NCBI GenBank assembly: GCA_903927685.1
Contig: CAIYOB010001055.1
Span: forward strand, 1-22,418
Source of the DNA: an uncultured Planctomycetaceae bacterium
Lineage (GTDB): Bacteria > Planctomycetota > Planctomycetia > Pirellulales > Pirellulaceae
DNA length: 22,418 bases
Reading direction: 5' to 3'
Part shown: in pieces, positions 15,801 through 22,418 of the stretch
How the letters are laid out: every line of letters begins with the position of its first letter
Position numbering within the stretch: the stretch's first letter is position 1
Position numbers and translations under genes: made by a program
Notes under the pieces: model-generated
Databases searched by the model: none
What the model was told of the DNA's origin: nothing
The model's input: the letters and a program-made list of their open reading frames with translations, nothing else

Positions 15801-16202
15801 TCAGCGGCCAGGCGACGTCAATTGAAACCCGCGGTCGACATGCAGCTGCTTGCCGCGGCCCCAGAACAGCCGCACGCGCACGCACCAGCGGATCTTGAGC
15901 AGGAAACCGTTGTAGGTCAGCGGGCTGGGGGGCAGCTGCGTTTGCAGGCAGTGCAACTGCCGCAAGTCGCCGTCGACCGAATCGCTGGGTGTCGTGCGTT
16001 CAAAGTAATGCACTCCCAGATCCTCGTCCCCCTTGCCTTCGGTGTACCACAGGACCGACGCCTCGACCGCCTGGATCTCGGCGGGTTGCACCGCGTCGAT
16101 CTGGTACTCGCAACGGAGCGTGTCCCCGGGGTGAAACACGCCCGCAGGATTCGTGATCCGGACGGCGATCAGGGGTTCAATCACGGGCTTCGGGACCGTC
16201 AT
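15801..16202 (-). CDS. small arrestin-like-fold protein, second of a pair
   Basis: A 133-aa, predicted soluble beta-rich protein. Segments such as PLIAVRITNPAGVFHPGDTL, CEYQIDAVQPAEIQAVEASV, VLWYTEGKGDEDLGVHYFER and GFLLKIRWCVRVRLFWGRGK describe an arrestin/Vps26-like N-lobe seen in planctomycete proteins of unknown function (family impression, not searched). It partners the preceding membrane gene: ATG 16202 lies 26 bases inside that gene's end, in another frame, and has no own Shine-Dalgarno, so reinitiation or coupling is likely. A TTG at 16217 is an alternative start adding five residues. No catalytic motif is seen. It may act as a scaffold or adaptor with the membrane partner. Confidence 0.65.
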   Translation of the reverse strand: MTVPKPVIEPLIAVRITNPAGVFHPGDTLRCEYQIDAVQPAEIQAVEASVLWYTEGKGDEDLGVHYFERTTPSDSVDGDLRQLHCLQTQLPPSPLTYNGFLLKIRWCVRVRLFWGRGKQLHVDRGFQLTSPGR

Positions 16203-17226
16203 GGGCGGGGTACACAATCAGGGGAAAGGCGCGTTCGAATGGCGGCCAGGATTCCACCTCGCCGCGCAAGACCAGCCGCCAGTTTATCGCGTTGTGCTCG
16301 GATTGGAATGAGTGGGCGGCATGGGCCGGGATCTCGACGGTGCATTCATGTTCGAAAGGCAACCCCGGATCGATGTGAAAGTCGGTTTGGCGAAAGAGCT
16401 GCCGATCGAACACCACCTTGGTCTCCGTGCGCAGGTCGGTCCCCTGCTGACTGGTCGCGGCCTCTTCGCAGACCAGGCTGAGCGTCAGCGAACGCATCGT
16501 CAGATGGCCGCCCTGCGAGACGTACACCTGGCACTTGTCCGCCGGACGCAGCGGATGGGCCGAGATCTCGACCTGCGTCGGACCGATCCCGGTATGGATC
16601 AGCATCTGCCGCACGAAGTCCCGCACCAACCAGCCGCCGACACCCAAGAACGGAATCATGAACAGCACCAGGAACCATTCCGTCTGGCCGGCGAGCATAC
16701 TCTTGATGGAAAAGAAAGCGAGTACGGCGGCACTGACGTTCCAGATCAGGCCAAACACCGACGCAAAGATCAGCCGCCAGGCGGGGGACTGGACCACGGG
16801 CAGGCGGTAGCTGAGTTTCACGCCCGGACTGTTGGTCAGATTGGCGTCGCTGGGAATGTTGGGATAGACGACGCGGGGCGCGTCGGCCGCTTCGGCACTG
16901 CCCCGCAAGTTGAGGCTGGCCGCGCGGCGCGCGAGGGAGGATCGCCGCTCGCGAGTGACGCTGGCGTGCAAGACCGTCCAGACGACGCCGCCGCCGCCCA
17001 GCAACACAAACGACGAGAGGACCAGGACCAGGACCCAGAAGCCGAAGCCGGGCGGAAACTGCGGCGTCGCGCTCAAGTTTTGGGACAAGATGAGCGCTGT
17101 CAGCGACAGACTGCCCAGCACAAACAGGACGCTGGAGAACAGGATCTCGCCGACGGTTCCCAGCAAGGGCGAACCCGTCCGGCGGTTTCCCCGCTTCTTG
17201 CCCCAAACTCGAAAAACTCGCGACAC
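16177..17226 (-). CDS. membrane protein with C-terminal arrestin-like domain
   Basis: A 349-aa protein. Four hydrophobic segments lie in the first two thirds: about 28-48 (ILFSSVLFVLGSLSLTALIL), 60-85 (FWVLVLVLSSFVLLGGGGVV), 150-175 (WRLIFASVFGLIWNVSAAVL) and 183-203 (EWFLVLFMIPFLGVGGWLV). With an Arg/Lys-rich N-terminus this predicts both ends in the cytoplasm. The pattern of the front half resembles DUF3592-type proteins. From about 215 the chain is beta-rich, with VEISAHPLRPADKCQVYV and SEHNAINWRLVLRGEVESWPPFERAFPLIV, as in arrestin-like domains. The start is GTG 17226 with GGAG and AGGA upstream; it is divergent from ispD. Function unknown; it probably works with the overlapping downstream gene. 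Confidence 0.7.
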   Translation of the reverse strand: MSRVFRVWGKKRGNRRTGSPLLGTVGEILFSSVLFVLGSLSLTALILSQNLSATPQFPPGFGFWVLVLVLSSFVLLGGGGVVWTVLHASVTRERRSSLARRAASLNLRGSAEAADAPRVVYPNIPSDANLTNSPGVKLSYRLPVVQSPAWRLIFASVFGLIWNVSAAVLAFFSIKSMLAGQTEWFLVLFMIPFLGVGGWLVRDFVRQMLIHTGIGPTQVEISAHPLRPADKCQVYVSQGGHLTMRSLTLSLVCEEAATSQQGTDLRTETKVVFDRQLFRQTDFHIDPGLPFEHECTVEIPAHAAHSFQSEHNAINWRLVLRGEVESWPPFERAFPLIVYPAHDGPEARD

Positions 17227-17252
17227 GTCCTGCGCTCCGAGACCACGACAAC

Positions 17253-17281
17253 TTGACGGTGGACTGCTATTTTACTCCAAT
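17253..17281 (+). promoter_or_regulatory. possible ispD promoter
   Basis: TTGACG (17253-17258), 17 bases, TCCAAT (17276-17281); 5/6 and 4/6 matches to consensus. The leader to GTG 17335 would be about 47 bases. It overlaps the opposing promoter, so the divergent genes may compete. Confidence 0.4.
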
Positions 17282-17295
17282 CGCAGACACAGCAA
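17269..17295 (-). promoter_or_regulatory. possible promoter of the arrestin-like membrane gene pair
   Basis: On the minus strand a good -10 box TAAAAT (17269-17274) is preceded at 15 bases by TTGCTG (17290-17295). The -35 match is weak (3/6) and the spacing short. The leader to GTG 17226 would be about 36 bases. Confidence 0.3.
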
Positions 17296-17334
17296 TCCCC
17301 TAACTGCCGCTTTACGCACCGGAGACCGCGCACC

Positions 17335-18072
17335 GTGTCCAAATTCGCCGTCATCCTGCCCGCCGCAGGGAAGAGCAGCCGGTTCAAGGATCCGCACTAC
17401 AAAAAGCCGTTCGTCCCTCTGGAGAACCGAGCCGTGTGGCTGCATTCGGCCGAGCGGTTCGTCAATCGCGATGACGTCAAACAACTGATCGTCGTGATCG
17501 CACCGGAAGATCGCGAGGAATTCCAGGCCAAGTTCGCCGCCAATACGGCGATCCTGGGGATCGAGGTCGTCGAAGGCGGTTCGCAACGCAGCGATTCGGT
17601 GGCCCACGCCCTGGCCCGCGTCCGGCCGGACATCGATTACGTCGCCATCCACGACGCCGCCCGGCCATGTCTGGCCAATGAATGGATCGACAAGGTGTTT
17701 GCGGCCGCGGAAACGTCGGGGGCTGCCATGCTCGCCATCCCGGTCCGCGGCACGTTGAAACGCGTCCGGGCCGGCGTGATCGTCGAGACGGTCGATCGCC
17801 AGGACCTGTGGGAGGCTCAGACTCCTCAGGTGTTTCGCCGCGACTGGTTGCTCGAGGCGTATGCCCAGCGCGGCGAGCTGGCCGCGACGGATGACGCGTC
17901 GCTGATCGAACGGATCGGCCACCACGTCACGGTCGTCGAGGGCTCGCCGATCAATCTGAAGGTCACCACCAAGGAAGACCTGCGACTGGCGCAACAAGCC
18001 CTGAAGGCGCTGCCCAAACCCAAATTACTCGGCCCCGTGCATCCGTTCGCCGATGACGACAAGTGGCGCTAA
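17335..18072 (+). CDS. ispD: 2-C-methyl-D-erythritol 4-phosphate cytidylyltransferase
   Basis: A 245-aa cytoplasmic enzyme that joins CTP and MEP to form CDP-methylerythritol in the non-mevalonate isoprenoid pathway. The nucleotidyltransferase signature is LPAAGKSSRF (residues 8-17), a variant of the usual AAGxGxRM, followed by HYKKPF with the expected substrate lysines (21-26). Then come VEGGSQRSDSVAHAL, HDAARPCL, the QTPQVFR motif, TDDASLIE and GSPINLKVTTKEDLRLA, all standard for IspD. Length fits the family (about 230-240 aa). The start is GTG 17335 with GGAG upstream. ispF, often next to ispD, is not in the window; the gene stands alone and is convergent with gap across a palindromic repeat. 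Confidence 0.93.
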   Translation: MSKFAVILPAAGKSSRFKDPHYKKPFVPLENRAVWLHSAERFVNRDDVKQLIVVIAPEDREEFQAKFAANTAILGIEVVEGGSQRSDSVAHALARVRPDIDYVAIHDAARPCLANEWIDKVFAAAETSGAAMLAIPVRGTLKRVRAGVIVETVDRQDLWEAQTPQVFRRDWLLEAYAQRGELAATDDASLIERIGHHVTVVEGSPINLKVTTKEDLRLAQQALKALPKPKLLGPVHPFADDDKWR

Positions 18073-18096
18073 AGCGCCTTCAAGGCGAAGTGTCGC

Positions 18097-18181
18097 GGTG
18101 CCTGGGGTCGAGCGCAGCGAGTCCCCAGCGGCAAGAACTGGGGGCTCGCCACTCGTACCTCGTGGCTCGCCCCCAGGCACC
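18097..18181. repeat. palindromic intergenic repeat (family C), complete copy
   Basis: Outer arms GGTGCCTGGGG (18097-18107) and CCCCAGGCACC (18171-18181) enclose an inner hairpin with GCGAGTCCCCAG and CTGGGGGCTCGC arms around CGGCAAGAA. The result is a nested, cruciform-like fold between the convergent ispD and gap genes. It may serve as a bidirectional terminator, though no T-run follows. The first 40 bases recur at 22379-22418 with 36 identities. Confidence 0.8.
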
Positions 18182-18203
18182 CAACGCCAATTCTTAGCCT
18201 GGA

Positions 18204-19274
<1,071 letters not shown>

Positions 19275-19299
19275 TCATTGTCCGATACGCAAACGCGCG

Positions 19300-19327
19300 A
19301 TTATACCGCGCCAAGGAAATCCGGCAA
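19300..19327 (-). promoter_or_regulatory. sigma70-like promoter of gap
   Basis: On the minus strand TTGCCG (19322-19327), 16 bases, and a perfect TATAAT (19300-19305). Transcription would start near 19293, with a leader of about 70 bases to TTG 19223. Confidence 0.65.
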
Positions 19328-19395
19328 CGGGTCGAGAGGATTGGAAACATGCCGGGCTTGTGGAGGCTGGCACATTTGGCGGTACCGTACGGTAG

Positions 19396-19446
19396 CCCGA
19401 AACGCCAGCGAGCGGGAGACTCATTCCCTCTCGCTGGCGCTTCGGG
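19396..19446. repeat. palindromic intergenic repeat (family B)
   Basis: Arms 19396-19417 (cccgaaacgccagcgagcgg plus GA) and 19425-19446 pair at 20 of 22 positions around a 7-base loop. It lies 13 bases after the hisN stop and upstream of the gap promoter, so it could end hisN transcripts. The core CAGCGAG followed by GGGA resembles family A at 13819. Confidence 0.75.
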
Positions 19447-19458
19447 TTTCAGTCTGGA

Positions 19459-20289
19459 TCATCCGCGTGCGGCATAGCCACCAGCGATGTACGGCCGCGT
19501 GATCGCCAGGACTTGATCCAACAGCAGGCGGTTACAGCCGATGCCTTCGCCACCGTGGATCGTGGGACGACCCGACCAATCGGTATAGACGCCCCCGGCT
19601 TCCTCCAGGATCGGCTGCAATGCGGCCGCATCCCACACGTTCATGACCGGGTCGACCATCACATCCGCACGGCCGGTGGCAACCAGCAGGTAGCCGTAGC
19701 AGTCTCCCCAGGTTCGCGTGATGTAGGCGCTCCGCTCGAGGTCCAGGTAAGCCTGCTGAGCCCCGCGTCCATAATAGGTATCCAGTTGCGAGGTCAGAAA
19801 CACGGCGTCCGCCAACCGCTCCCGCTGGGACACCCGCGCCGGCCGAGGCGCTGCGCGTCCCCGCGTGTACCAAGCGCCCCCACCCCGCGCCGCGTAGATG
19901 CACTCGTCCAGGGCAGGGATCACGATCACGCCGACGACGCTCGCACCGTCTCGCTCGACCCCGATCAGCGTGCCGTACAGGGGCACTCCGCAGATGAAAC
20001 TCTTGGTCCCGTCAATCGGATCCAGGATCCAGCGAAAGCCGGAACTTCCCGCCAGTTCGCCGAATTCCTCGCCCAGGATGCCATCGTCCGGAAAGGCTTC
20101 CCGAATCCTCTCGCGGAGCAGTTGCTCCGCCTGCCGGTCGGCGATCGTGACGGGGGAATTGTCCGCCTTGCGTTCGACCGCCAAGTCTTCCCGCTGAAAG
20201 AAGTTCAACGTCAACTGGCCGGCTTGGCGGGCGGCAGCCACGGCCAACTCCAACCGGGCGGCAAGTTCCGGGGATGGTTCACGACTCAT
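19459..20289 (-). CDS. hisN: histidinol-phosphatase, inositol monophosphatase superfamily (HisN-type)
   Basis: A 276-aa soluble Mg/Li-sensitive phosphatase fold. Metal and catalytic motifs are ILGEEFG (E74-E75), WILDPIDGTKSF (D90 onward) and VWDAAALQPILEEAGG near the C-terminus. The detail GTKSFICGVPLYGTLIGVE and WGDCYGYLLVATGRADVMVD matches the HisN-type histidinol-phosphatases known from actinobacteria better than generic SuhB. It would hydrolyse histidinol phosphate in histidine synthesis; inositol-1-phosphatase or CysQ-like activity cannot be excluded, and no other his gene is nearby. ATG 20289 lies 11 bases inside the end of the Rrf2 gene, so the two share a transcript and regulation. 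Confidence 0.8.
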   Translation of the reverse strand: MSREPSPELAARLELAVAAARQAGQLTLNFFQREDLAVERKADNSPVTIADRQAEQLLRERIREAFPDDGILGEEFGELAGSSGFRWILDPIDGTKSFICGVPLYGTLIGVERDGASVVGVIVIPALDECIYAARGGGAWYTRGRAAPRPARVSQRERLADAVFLTSQLDTYYGRGAQQAYLDLERSAYITRTWGDCYGYLLVATGRADVMVDPVMNVWDAAALQPILEEAGGVYTDWSGRPTIHGGEGIGCNRLLLDQVLAITRPYIAGGYAARG

Positions 20290-20758
20290 GATGGACCTCG
20301 ACGCACTCCTGCGCCGGCTCCTCGACAGGTTGTCGCGCGGCCAACACGACGGACGGCAGCAGCGGCGGCGGCAAGAGTTGCGACAGCTTGATCGCCTCCA
20401 ATTGCTGCCGCGCCGTGTTGGTCACCTGCCGCAGCGCCGTTTGCAACAACTGCTGGACATCGGCCGACGGGTCTGGCGAGGGTTCGCTGACCGTCTCCAG
20501 CGGACCGTCGATCGCCTCGATGACTTCCAACAGCGAGATCGATTCAGGCGGACGCGACAGCGAGTAGCCACCCTCGACCCCCCGCGTCGACTTCAGAATC
20601 CCATGCGTCACCAACACCCGCAGGATCTGCAGCAGGAACCGTTCGGGCATCTCACCGTCGGCGGCCAGTTTGCTGCAGGGGACCGGCGCGGAAGAGCTAC
20701 CTTGAGCCAACTGCAACGTGGCTCGCACGGCATAAGAGACAGTCCGCGAAAGCTTCAT
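20279..20758 (-). CDS. Rrf2 family transcriptional regulator
   Basis: A 159-aa DNA-binding protein. The winged helix-turn-helix begins at MKLSRTVSYAVRATLQLAQ, continues with RFLLQILRVLVTHGILKSTR and the wing GVEGGYSLSRPPESISLLEV, then EAIDGPL, all typical of Rrf2. The region where IscR and NsrR carry three cysteines for an iron-sulfur cluster (after EAIDGP) has none: it reads ETVSEPSPDPSADVQ. It therefore probably does not bind a cluster and may sense something else or nothing. The C-terminus has a leucine/glutamine helix and a Pro-rich tail. ATG 20758 has no good Shine-Dalgarno, but the family start and the promoter at 20873-20900 exclude the frame's upstream end at 20875; an in-frame ATG at 20860 is a weaker alternative. 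It overlaps hisN by 11 bases. Confidence 0.85.
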   Translation of the reverse strand: MKLSRTVSYAVRATLQLAQGSSSAPVPCSKLAADGEMPERFLLQILRVLVTHGILKSTRGVEGGYSLSRPPESISLLEVIEAIDGPLETVSEPSPDPSADVQQLLQTALRQVTNTARQQLEAIKLSQLLPPPLLPSVVLAARQPVEEPAQECVEVHHES

Positions 20759-20872
20759 AGGGGGGCCCCGTTGTCGACACAACCGCCGCACGGTCTGCTC
20801 GGGTGACCGCTGCCAGACCCGACCGCCGATGCCGCCCACGTGCAGGCTTCTGACCGGCATCACGACCGCCAG

Positions 20873-20900
20873 CATATAGCAAAGCCGGCAGAAATGTCAA
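20873..20900 (-). promoter_or_regulatory. sigma70-like promoter of the Rrf2-hisN pair
   Basis: On the minus strand a perfect TTGACA (20895-20900), 16 bases, TATATG (20873-20878). Transcription from about 20866 leaves a GC-rich leader of about 108 bases before ATG 20758. This is room for self-regulation, though I see no clear palindromic operator. Confidence 0.6.
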
Positions 20901-20954
20901 GAAAACAGACCTAGAAGGGAAAAAGTTTATCGTGCGTTGCTGACGCAAGAAATA

Positions 20955-21617
20955 TCAAGATTCACCCTCGCGGACAGGACCGTCTTGAACAGCTCCGACC
21001 GGGGCCGCAGCCCGCGGCTTGTCGCCACGGAAACCATGCCACAGCAGCAGGCACGCGCCGCAGACCAACAGGGAATCGGCGATATTGAAGTTGGGCCACG
21101 TGTGGTTTTGGTAGCGGAGCAGGATCCAGTCTCGGACCTCACTGCCAAAGGTCCCCGGTGCGCCGGGCACTTGCCAGAAACCCAGTCGGTCGTAGAGATT
21201 CCCGCCGATGCCGCCCATCACGCATCCCAAGGCGATTGTCAGCAACCAGTCGCGGGCGGCTCCCAACCAGAACAGCCAGACCACGATGCCGACAGCGGCA
21301 ATCACGGACAGCGCCGCGAAGCCTTTTCCAAACCCGGCGCCCATACCAAACAGCGCGCCCCGATTGAGCGCCGTCTCGATCCCGATGTACGGCTCCCAAA
21401 TCCACCAGATCGGACTGGCGAGAGGCATGCCCCGCCACTGAAAAACAAGGTACTTGGTGAGCAGATCCAGCGCGCAGCCCAACACGCCGATGCCCCAAAA
21501 GACAACGTGCCGATTGCCCGGAACCACAACCGCCGTAGAAGAGTCGCTCGTTTCCAATTTCGCCTCTGCACTCCATCGCATGACCGTGGCGGACCGAACG
21601 GCAAGGGCCGACCGCAT
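20955..21617 (-). CDS. lspA: lipoprotein signal peptidase (signal peptidase II)
   Basis: An integral membrane aspartic protease that cuts lipoprotein signal peptides after lipidation. Four membrane segments are visible: HVVFWGIGVLGCALDLLTKY, FAALSVIAAVGIVVWLFWLG, WLLTIALGCVMGGIGGNLYD and NFNIADSLLVCGACLLLWHG. The family motifs are ETALNRGALFG, GGIGGNLYDRLG (first catalytic Asp) and PNFNIADS (second catalytic Asp). An insertion of about 25 residues, WQVPGAPGTFGSEVRDWILL, lies between the last two motifs, and a Pro/Ala-rich tail follows. ATG 21617, 26 bases after the dksA-like stop, gives 220 aa; ATG 21581 (MRWSAEAKLETSD) is equally possible, and neither has a clear ribosome site. It is co-transcribed with the upstream zinc-finger gene, an adjacency I recall from other planctomycetes. 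Confidence 0.9.
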   Translation of the reverse strand: MRSALAVRSATVMRWSAEAKLETSDSSTAVVVPGNRHVVFWGIGVLGCALDLLTKYLVFQWRGMPLASPIWWIWEPYIGIETALNRGALFGMGAGFGKGFAALSVIAAVGIVVWLFWLGAARDWLLTIALGCVMGGIGGNLYDRLGFWQVPGAPGTFGSEVRDWILLRYQNHTWPNFNIADSLLVCGACLLLWHGFRGDKPRAAAPVGAVQDGPVREGES

Positions 21618-21642
21618 CTCAGGCGTCGCGCCCCGGATCGGA

Positions 21643-22014
21643 TCATCCGTTCTGTGCCTTGCCCGCGCACTTGACGCAGTGAGGCGTATACGGAAGAGCA
21701 CTCAACCGCGTCTTGGGGATCTTGCCGCCGCACTCGACACAGTCGCCGTACTCGCCTTCTTCGATCCGCTCCAAGGCGGATTCGACCAAATCCAGCACGC
21801 CTTCCTCGTTCTGCATCAACGACAGCGTGAACTCTTGCTCGTAGTTGTCCGTGCCCACATCGGCCATGTGAATCGGCATCAGAGACAGATCGCCACTGGC
21901 TTCCGCCCGCGTCTTGTTCAACGCGGCATCCGCCATCGCATGAACATCCCCACGCAACCGGGCACGCATGGCCAGAAGGAGTTCTTTATAGACCTTCATT
22001 TCGGATTTCTTCAT
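21643..22014 (-). CDS. DksA/TraR-type C4 zinc-finger protein
   Basis: A 123-aa protein. Residues 1-85 form a helical coiled-coil hairpin ([20 protein letters not shown], then [20 protein letters not shown]) with the segment [15 protein letters not shown] near the tip, as in DksA/YteA-like proteins. The zinc finger is C92-x2-C95 and C113-x2-C116 ([20 protein letters not shown] then PHCVKC). Such proteins enter the RNA polymerase secondary channel and adjust initiation with ppGpp; whether this shorter form does so is inference. The tip lacks the exact DxxDxA of E. coli DksA. ATG 22014 has GGGAG about eight bases upstream and lies downstream of a strong promoter. It is the first gene of an operon with lspA. 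Confidence 0.88.
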   Translation of the reverse strand: MKKSEMKVYKELLLAMRARLRGDVHAMADAALNKTRAEASGDLSLMPIHMADVGTDNYEQEFTLSLMQNEEGVLDLVESALERIEEGEYGDCVECGGKIPKTRLSALPYTPHCVKCAGKAQNG

Positions 22015-22099
22015 GCTTTTTCTCCCTTTACCTAGCCGAACTGGCGGACGAGCGGCCAGACGGCTACTCTGAAACACGAATAGAGTACGTAGCCTTTCC

Positions 22100-22128
22100 A
22101 TCATACGCGTCCCACCGATCGGTGTCAA
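22100..22128 (-). promoter_or_regulatory. strong sigma70-like promoter of the dksA-like/lspA operon
   Basis: On the minus strand a perfect TTGACA (22123-22128), exactly 17 bases, TATGAT (22100-22105, 5/6). The start would be near 22093, with a leader of about 78 bases to ATG 22014. Confidence 0.75.
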
Positions 22129-22378
22129 AAGGAGACTGGATCATTACCGTCGTGCCAGCCGCGCCCCAAGCATCGGGCACCAGCCGGAGACAGATCGCCG
22201 GGACGCCCCAAGGCATTGCTGGCGAGTTACTTACGTCGCTGAAAACGCTCATTTCAAAGACGAGCGGCTAAGTTGTGTTAAGTTGTGTCGAAAGTGCCTG
22301 TTTTCCGGACTGGTAAGGCATTCGACACCGGACAGCCATGTCTGCCGGCCCCAGTGCGTTGTCCAGGTTAAATGATGG
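22129..22378. other. intergenic region upstream of the dksA-like operon
   Basis: Together with the leader this is a gap of about 400 bases at the right edge. Upstream of the promoter I see no gene with a ribosome site, no RNA gene and no known regulatory motif. A short tandem duplication, taagttgtgt followed by taagttgtgt, lies at about 22270-22288. Confidence 0.4.
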
Positions 22379-22418
22379 GGTGCCTGGGGTCGAGTGCCGC
22401 GAGCCCCCAGTGGCAAGA
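22379..22418. repeat. palindromic intergenic repeat (family C), truncated by window end
   Basis: Forty bases beginning GGTGCCTGGGGTCGAG match 18097-18136 with 36 identities. They contain the left outer arm and the left half of the inner hairpin (GCGAGCCCCCAG); the rest lies beyond the window. Confidence 0.8.

Noticed and set aside
22064..22252. 62-codon minus-strand frame upstream of the dksA-like gene
   Set aside because: It contains the strong promoter of that gene and has no ribosome site.

Overview
The window looks like chromosomal DNA of a high-GC planctomycete (Planctomycetota, probably a Pirellulales-type lineage). This is judged from gene content and not from a marker gene: a DUF1501 remnant, a Tat-exported Gfo/Idh/MocA oxidoreductase, exported carbohydrate-binding and discoidin proteins, an Agl23-type membrane glycosyltransferase, cysteine- and proline-rich exported proteins without obvious relatives, paired arrestin-like-fold proteins, and several families of palindromic intergenic repeats. 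I see no rRNA, tRNA, CRISPR array, prophage or complete insertion sequence.  Layout. Bases 1-900 are a decayed junction. It holds a piece of an RHS/YD-repeat protein and the C-terminal end of a DUF1501 gene that is split by a 97-bp palindromic element and also carries a nonsense codon. Bases 914-7518 are a minus-strand surface and carbohydrate block: a 1303-aa exported multidomain protein with a six-hairpin-glycosidase-like region, then a promoter driving a discoidin-domain lipid- or wall-side protein whose stop overlaps the start of an Agl23-like glycosyltransferase. Bases 7803-13823 are a plus-strand accessory block: a Cys-rich exported protein overlapping a small P-loop ATPase, then a Pro-rich exported protein whose stop overlaps the start of a 944-aa adenine-type DNA methyltransferase with a Type ISP-like C-terminal specificity region but no nuclease or helicase. 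A palindromic repeat supplies the methyltransferase stop codon. A possible small gene of unknown function then leads, through an ATGA overlap, into the Gfo/Idh/MocA gene, which ends at a good intrinsic terminator.  Bases 15801-22128 are mostly housekeeping. A minus-strand pair of arrestin-like-fold proteins is divergent from ispD (MEP isoprenoid pathway). ispD is convergent with gap (glycolysis), with a palindromic repeat between them. Next come an Rrf2 regulator overlapping a histidinol-phosphatase-type inositol monophosphatase gene, and a zinc-finger DksA/TraR gene followed by lspA. Four sigma70-like promoters with near-consensus boxes (discoidin operon, gap, Rrf2-hisN, dksA-lspA) settle several start codons. 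A second, truncated copy of the ispD-gap repeat ends the window.  The least explained parts are the Cys-rich/ATPase and Pro-rich/methyltransferase gene pairs, the small ORF after the methyltransferase, and the way palindromic repeats have shaped gene ends here.
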